Position numbers and translations under genes: made by a program. The notes under the pieces were generated by a model. It was not told the DNA's origin and searched no databases. It saw only the letters and a list, made by a program, of their open reading frames with translations. Below, in pieces: positions 58,723 to 64,000 of a stretch of DNA of 64,000 nt. The DNA lies in the NCBI GenBank assembly GCA_963969595.1, contig OZ018417.1, forward strand, positions 8,682,501 to 8,746,500, written 5' to 3'. The first letter of the stretch is position 1. Every line of letters starts with the position of its first letter. The DNA is from Neckera pumila (lineage: Eukaryota > Streptophyta > Bryopsida > Hypnales > Neckeraceae).

Positions 58723-59968
58723 CAGTAAGGTCTACTTCATTTAAGAATTTTTCAATCCATTTTCATTATAGAGTTCAACAACTTTGAGAAGCTCTAGCAT
58801 GCTAAGAAACGAACCAATTTTGAAATCGCAAATTGCGTTGGAATCTCAATGAAGTGCATCTCAACTTCAAAGCAAGTGAAAAATAAGAATCCAAAATCAT
58901 ACAAAAATTTGGATTTGTTTTTTTCACTATCTACCATCCTTTGGAAGATAGTCAAAGATTTTTTGCAATGGGGTGAAGAATAAGCAAGAAGTCATACAAG
59001 CAATTCAAGTGGTATGGAATGAAGTGTCTCTACAACAACTACCATTCGAAAAAATTTAGAGCCTCTAGAGGGCCGCTCCATAGCCCTTTGAGGACCTTGT
59101 GGATTGGTTTTTGGAGGGCTTCAGAATTGATTTTCTCCCTATACACACCTACTTGTAGTTCCGTTGTTAGATGGTCGGCATTATTTAAAATCTAAAAACA
59201 AAAGACAAAAAAATCAAGATTAAGGTACTATAATGCATCTTAATTTTGATTTTATAATACTTCTAAATAATTTGTATTTAACACCAAATTGTACTAAAAT
59301 AAGGAAATTTGACTTCATTGAAAAAAAATTGATTTCAAATAAACCAATTTTTTTCAATGAAAGCAAATTAAATCCAATTAAGCCAAATTCTGTGGCTTGA
59401 TTGAATTTAATTTGACTTAATAATAAAAATTAAATTTAAACATTGTTTGTAATATTAAACCTGCAGATACAACGGTCCATGTATTTGAACACAAAATAAC
59501 AAAAAAATTGTGATACATTTTTTATTTGCATAAATAGTCATGGCCTAATTATTTTTGCAAAAGTCGATTGGTCTGACTACTCATTGTAGCTACATTCTCA
59601 AATGTCAGTCCCACCTTTTAATAGAGTGGTTTGGTCACTTTAGAGCAACCTTCTAGAGGCTTCAAATTTTTTTTTAATGACATAATCATTTCAAATATGC
59701 CCAATCGAATGCGAGTAGAAATATTGGTGAAAGGTGGTACCGCTAAATGATAGATAGTGTACAAAAGCATCCAAAATGTTGTATGGTTTTGAATTTCACA
59801 TGTACAAATTTGTTGTGGTGATAAAGCACTCTCTTTTTGCATTTCCAACGCAACTTGCGGTTTGAAAATTGATTCATTATTTAGCGTTATAGGGCTTATT
59901 GAAGTTTATGAACTTGCTAGTGAAAACTGCTAGGGATCAAAAATTAGTAAATGAAGTAGATCTTACTA
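58723..59968. mobile_element. 1246-bp element with TA target duplication and pogo/mariner-like ends
   Basis: The left end CAGTAAGGTCTACTTCATTT follows TA (58721-58722); the right end AAATGAAGTAGATCTTACTA precedes TA (59969-59970). Inverted similarity extends about 140 bp inward (TTGCGTTGGAA.TC.A near 58838 against the same motif reversed near 59840). CAGTAA-type ends and TA duplication are usual for plant Tc1/mariner-pogo (Emigrant/Lemi-like) elements. No transposase domain is readable, so it is non-autonomous. Confidence 0.65.
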
Positions 59969-60508
59969 TACATTCACAAGTTGTAAATGCAACTAGTTTG
60001 CAACTACACTACTATACATGTGGGATCCCTATTCCATATTAAGTAGTTTAGTTCCGAACTAATTATCTAGAACATTTTATTGTTCTGTAACCGGTTGCAT
60101 AGACCATAATTTTTCTTCTAATGAAATTGTAATATTAGAGGTAGTATGAAATTAGTGCAGACCACATTGTACTTAATATATCCAAAATTCTAGAAACTAC
60201 TATATTAGTGCACCTCACAAATTTGCATGATTTTGGGATTAGTGTGAGTTTAATATTATTAGTGTAGAGCACAATAATTGATTGAATTTGTACTGTGGAG
60301 GAATAACGGGGTGAAAATGGGAGAACATTGATGTGATAAAGACATAGTTAGACTAGACATGCAAGAAGAAGTAAGGTAACTTGAATGTACACAATCATTA
60401 TAATTTTGCCAACAATAGACTTTCACTAATGCAAAAATTTGGCATAGCTGTTATAATAATGTGGTGGAAATAATATATAAAGAACTCCAACCTTGAGGTT
60501 TACATAAA
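59969..60508. other. AT-rich intergenic, no gene seen
   Basis: No coding sequence, hairpin or repeat boundary stands out. Confidence 0.4.
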
Positions 60509-61085
60509 TTAACCTCTAAAATTTTTGGGGCTTAAAGTTAGAAAATATTCCAAAATCATACCGCTTCTAAAATAGGTATGTAAATCAAAATTTATTCATT
60601 CATTAGAATTTGTAATTTTGGATCTTATTTTTGACTACTACAAGGGTCTTGCTTAAAAAATTGGGGTCCAAAAGTAATGTATGCATGAGATGTGATTGAG
60701 CAAAGAGTAACACAATGTTCTTTCCAAGGTTGCCCGAGCTTTTGACAATGTAGCTTTGTCAAGATTTTAAGCCCCATAATTCAAATTCTACTTTGCAAAA
60801 AGATCCAAAGACTTTAGACTTGAAGAGACCCTCAAGGAAGAAACATGCAAATTTTCAAAGCAAAATAATGCTTTGCTCCATGTGCCCAAATTGGAGGTAA
60901 AAGAAAACCTAATTTTTTAACCAACCATTGGATTTTTGTAAAATTTATATTCTTTAGAAGCTTGTTTGATATCCAATCTCAAAAATAAAATGAGAGGGGA
61001 AATCCAAATATGATACTTTACTTTGGAGTTTGGATGCCCAAAACGCCCAAAACCATTTCAAATTTCAAATAGCTTTGGGGATTAA
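60509..61085. mobile_element. Possible TTAA-family element, copy 11 (577 bp, diverged)
   Basis: Left TTAACCTCTAAAATTTTTGG, right CAAATAGCTTTGGGGATTAA. The outer 8-10 bases fit the family but inward similarity is poor, so this is tentative. Confidence 0.4.
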
Positions 61086-61879
61086 GAGGCATTTCATCTA
61101 GGAACCTACATCATGCTCTAAAGAGTAAAATAAGTCCTACAAACACTTACTACATATTTCTTTTAGGAAGGAGACTCTATACTATCTAAGGTTGTTACAT
61201 AACTTTTTAGTGTTGTTTTTTCCAATAGAGATAGAAGTTGATGGATTGTATTACGGACTAGATAATGCTTGAGAGACATGAGGCTTTAGAGCATTATGGG
61301 ATATAATATCAAGTCTAATAGTTCATCATAAATGCAATATCTATACTTTTTTGCAATCTAAGGGTGTAGAAGGAAGAAAGGCATTATAAGTTTTAATGCT
61401 CTTCTGACCAATAAACGGGAATTTATGGGATAACTCACCTTTTCGTTGTTCTTTTCACATATTATTCCGCGGTTGTCCATAGTCATTCAATTGTTGCCTA
61501 AGCTTAGTCATTTAATTGAATAGAAAATCTTAATTTTTTTGTGCATTCTAGTCATTTTCATAAACTTTGCAAAAAGTCATTGGTTAAAAAGTTGACAAGT
61601 AAAATACAACTCAGTTCAAACTGAGTGATGGCAATTTATAGCAACTTAAGACATTTGGTATGTACCCTATTATATTTGGATAATCGGTTTGGCTTAAATT
61701 ATTAATTTTTTTAAATGCCAATTTTTTTTGCTAATATTGGGACCAAATTATCAAATCTACAAATGAATGTAAAGCTGATTTATCAAAAATTCAAAAAATC
61801 TAATAACAAATGTCTTTTACATAAATAATATTTTATGACGTTTGAGAATATGAGTAAAAAGTATATTTTATTTTTTTTC

Positions 61880-62538
61880 CTACCATGTAGTTTGGGCAGA
61901 TTAGAAAAAATCACTTTTTTTCAGAAATAAAAATTGAAAATTCATTTTCTAGAGTTATATATACTTGGAAAGCTTTGGATCATTCCATTTTGATCAATGA
62001 CAATGAGTCAAAAGTTATGAGGATTTTTGTTTGCAGGCAGTTTTGGATTCTCTACTCTAAAATAAACTTTGAAGTCCTTTATCTTACTCAATTTTCAATG
62101 TTTTTTGAAAAAAATAAAACCTAGAATGTAGATTGTTTATTAAAATATTGCAACCATTGCAATTGACATTTCAATTCCATAATTAAACTCTTAACAATTT
62201 AGTATTTTGAATCATTTTCTATTTCTTTCTACTTACTATTTCTGTCCTATATATTGCACAAATCCAAAGAATTATTACCATTTTGGCCTTTTTTTCATAG
62301 AAAAGCAAGCTTGTAAAGTGCAGCTGTCTAAATTTTTGCAAGGCTATAAAAAGCGTATTTGTGATTTCAAACACTCCTATCTTTTAATCCACATGGTGGA
62401 AATGTTTGAAATTTTTTCCACATGTTCTCAAAACAATTTACTACAAGATCCTACGGTTTCAAAATTTGGTACCTTTACTACAAAGGGCAATTTAGAGCGT
62501 TTTTGGTGAAAACATAGTCATGAAACTTTAAAGGTTAA
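61880..62538 (+). mobile_element. TTAA/CCCCTAAA-family element, copy 12 (left end lost)
   Basis: The right end is CTTTAAAGGTTAA. The interior matches copy 1 in the same order (TATATATACTTGGAAAGCTTTG, AAACTTTGAAGTCCTTTATC, CCACATGGTGGAAA, TTTAGAGCG.TTTTGGT). The left terminus is not recognisable. Confidence 0.6.
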
Positions 62539-62639
62539 ATATGAATAGTTGAGCTTGTACAAATCCTAATTTAAATATCCCACATGGATTGCTTTACCTC
62601 CTTCCACCCCACTTGTATAGAGAGCTTGTCTTCTCATTT

Positions 62640-63465
62640 CTAACCACCCACAGTTAATGGCTTTTGGAGCTACAATGTCTCTCATAAGTATTCATATACT
62701 TTAAACATTGTCATAACCAATTGAAAAATTAGATTTTTCAACAAATTTTGGACATGTTAAAGTACAAGTAACACACTTGTATAAGATGATTTTGCAAATT
62801 TTTAAATCCTTTTTTGACATTTTAATCATTTAATCAAATTTATTAGTGGAAAAAACTTTGAATGGCAATAAATTCTTTTCAAGATTTTTTTGTAAGTGGA
62901 ATGAGAATTCTGTTTAGAATTTTGTGTTAAGAAATTCTCAAACTTTCAAAATTGTATTGAGTGAAGTATTGTTGACAAAAGAATGACTTCAAATTTTTAC
63001 AATTCTTATAATTCACTCCAAAAATCTCCAAAAAATTGTGCAAAATTGAAAAGTGTATTAGATGTTTATATACTATTTTTCATGATTTTTGGGAGATTTT
63101 TTGGATGAAATATAAGAAATGTAAAAATTGGAATCATACTTTAGTCAATAGTATTTCACTCAATAAAATTTGAAAATTTGAAAAATTCTTATCAAAATTT
63201 TTCAAAAAGAATTTCCAATCTACTTACTAAAGTATTTTGAAAAAAATTATTTGTATTAAAAGGTTTTTTCACTAATAAATTTGATGAAATTATAAAAATG
63301 TCAAAAAAGGATTTAAAAAACTGAATTGTATGCAAGTGTGTTACTTGTACCACAACATATCCAAATTTTGATAAAAATCTCTATTTCTTCAATTAGCTAT
63401 GGTAATTTTTGTAAGTGTATGAAACATTTTGAGAGCCACTATATGTGAGACTATTGTTAGATATT
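62640..63465. mobile_element. Fold-back element, arms ~330 bp or more
   Basis: The two halves mirror each other around about 63065. Pairs include CAAGTAACACACTTG (62766) against CAAGTGTGTTACTTG (63332), CCTTTTTTGACATTTT against AAAATGTCAAAAAAGG, CAAATTTATTAGTG against CACTAATAAATTTG, and CCAAAAATCTCC against GGGAGATTTTTTGG near the centre. Outer boundaries are approximate. No coding content. Confidence 0.75.
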
Positions 63466-63811
63466 TTTTAATTTATTGGATCAAATGTCAACTATACCTT
63501 CAAGTTGCTCAACTAGGAAGTCCATTGGTGGTAGCTTGTGTAGAGCATTAAAATGCCGCTTGATCTTGATGGAAAAAAAAGGATTAATAATTGTCAATTC
63601 TTTTTCACGAGTGATTCATTTTCTGTACTCCTAGTTTTCCGTTTGGTTATACAACCTAAAATACTGAAATTAAGACGGTAATTTATTGGTTTCACTTAGT
63701 TGATTTTCTTCTAATTGCCGGATCTCCGTGTCAGTCATTGCTCTTGACTATCCAATAGAATGGTGATAAACTCTGCTCTAAATACTTGACTTGACATTAT
63801 GGATTCCACTA

Positions 63812-63885
63812 TATAGTAGAACCTCTCTAAAATAATAAGGCCAGGACCGCCTACTAATATTACAATAGAGAGGTTTATTGATTTA
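63812..63885. mobile_element. pogo/Emigrant-like terminal sequence (element runs off or truncated)
   Basis: TATAGTAGAACCTCTCTAAA, then ATAATAAGG, resembles the TACAGTAAAACCTCTATAAA terminus of plant pogo-like MITEs. A mirrored AGAGAGGTTTATT lies 30-40 bp further on. No second terminus is visible before the window ends. Confidence 0.45.
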
Positions 63886-64000
63886 GGCCATGAACGACGC
63901 GATGGACGTTTGGCATCTAATGAATGACAGGGACTATCATTGTATATGGATAGAAGTGCAACTATTCATCCCCGAAATTTTGTTGGAAAAAAGGGAAGGT

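Noticed and set aside
1..64000. CRISPR arrays, operons, rRNA or tRNA genes
   Set aside because: The window is eukaryotic with spliced genes; no regular spacer arrays and no cloverleaf or rRNA sequence were noticed, although tRNAs cannot be excluded by eye.

Overview
The window is nuclear DNA from a land plant. The genes are split by spliceosomal (GT-AG) introns, they encode plant families (a DREB-type AP2 factor, an OBAP-like protein, a Raf-like kinase), and the DNA between them is AT-rich and crowded with non-autonomous transposons. I cannot name the species. A DREB gene whose AP2 domain is interrupted by an intron, and a kinase lying next to ACR-like ACT modules, would fit a seed-free plant such as a moss, lycophyte or fern, but that is inference.

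Layout. 1-7300 is AT-rich transposon debris. 7300-16350 is a more balanced stretch with no gene I can support. 16351-19370 (+) is a complete three-exon DREB-type AP2/ERF transcription factor of 334 aa. 21236-24300 is repeats. 24646-30042 (+) is a complete ten-exon pfkB/ribokinase-like gene of 350 aa resembling the MAK32 branch; all ten exons join in phase. 31290-32370 holds fragments of a hAT-like transposase and a Ty3/gypsy integrase with chromodomain. 33001-34932 holds a large fold-back element and a further repeat. 35968-36600 (+) is a decayed OBAP (DUF1264) pseudogene. 37926-38860 is a tandem repeat just upstream of 39228-40382 (+), a Raf/TKL-like protein kinase whose DFG motif reads DFE. 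It is followed at 41109-42273 by ACT-repeat (ACR-like) coding sequence and two further phase-0 exons, which are either the 3' half of the same gene or a decayed neighbour. From about 43 kb to the end there are only repeats.

The genes look like independent loci that happen to share the plus strand; I see no clustered pathway. The kinase plus ACT modules is the one place where a joint role, amino-acid-responsive signalling, can be suggested.

The clearest new signal is a family of 0.6-0.95 kb elements bounded by TTAA and ending in CCCCTAAA...TTTAGGGG. Two copies sit in related copies of the same background repeat, so each copy shows the other's empty site. Both comparisons fit duplication of a 4-bp TTAA target, as made by piggyBac-type transposases. 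Other elements are a 151-bp CACTA-type MITE with TTA target duplication nested in a member of that family, a 1.25-kb element with TA duplication and pogo/mariner-like ends, and several long fold-back elements.
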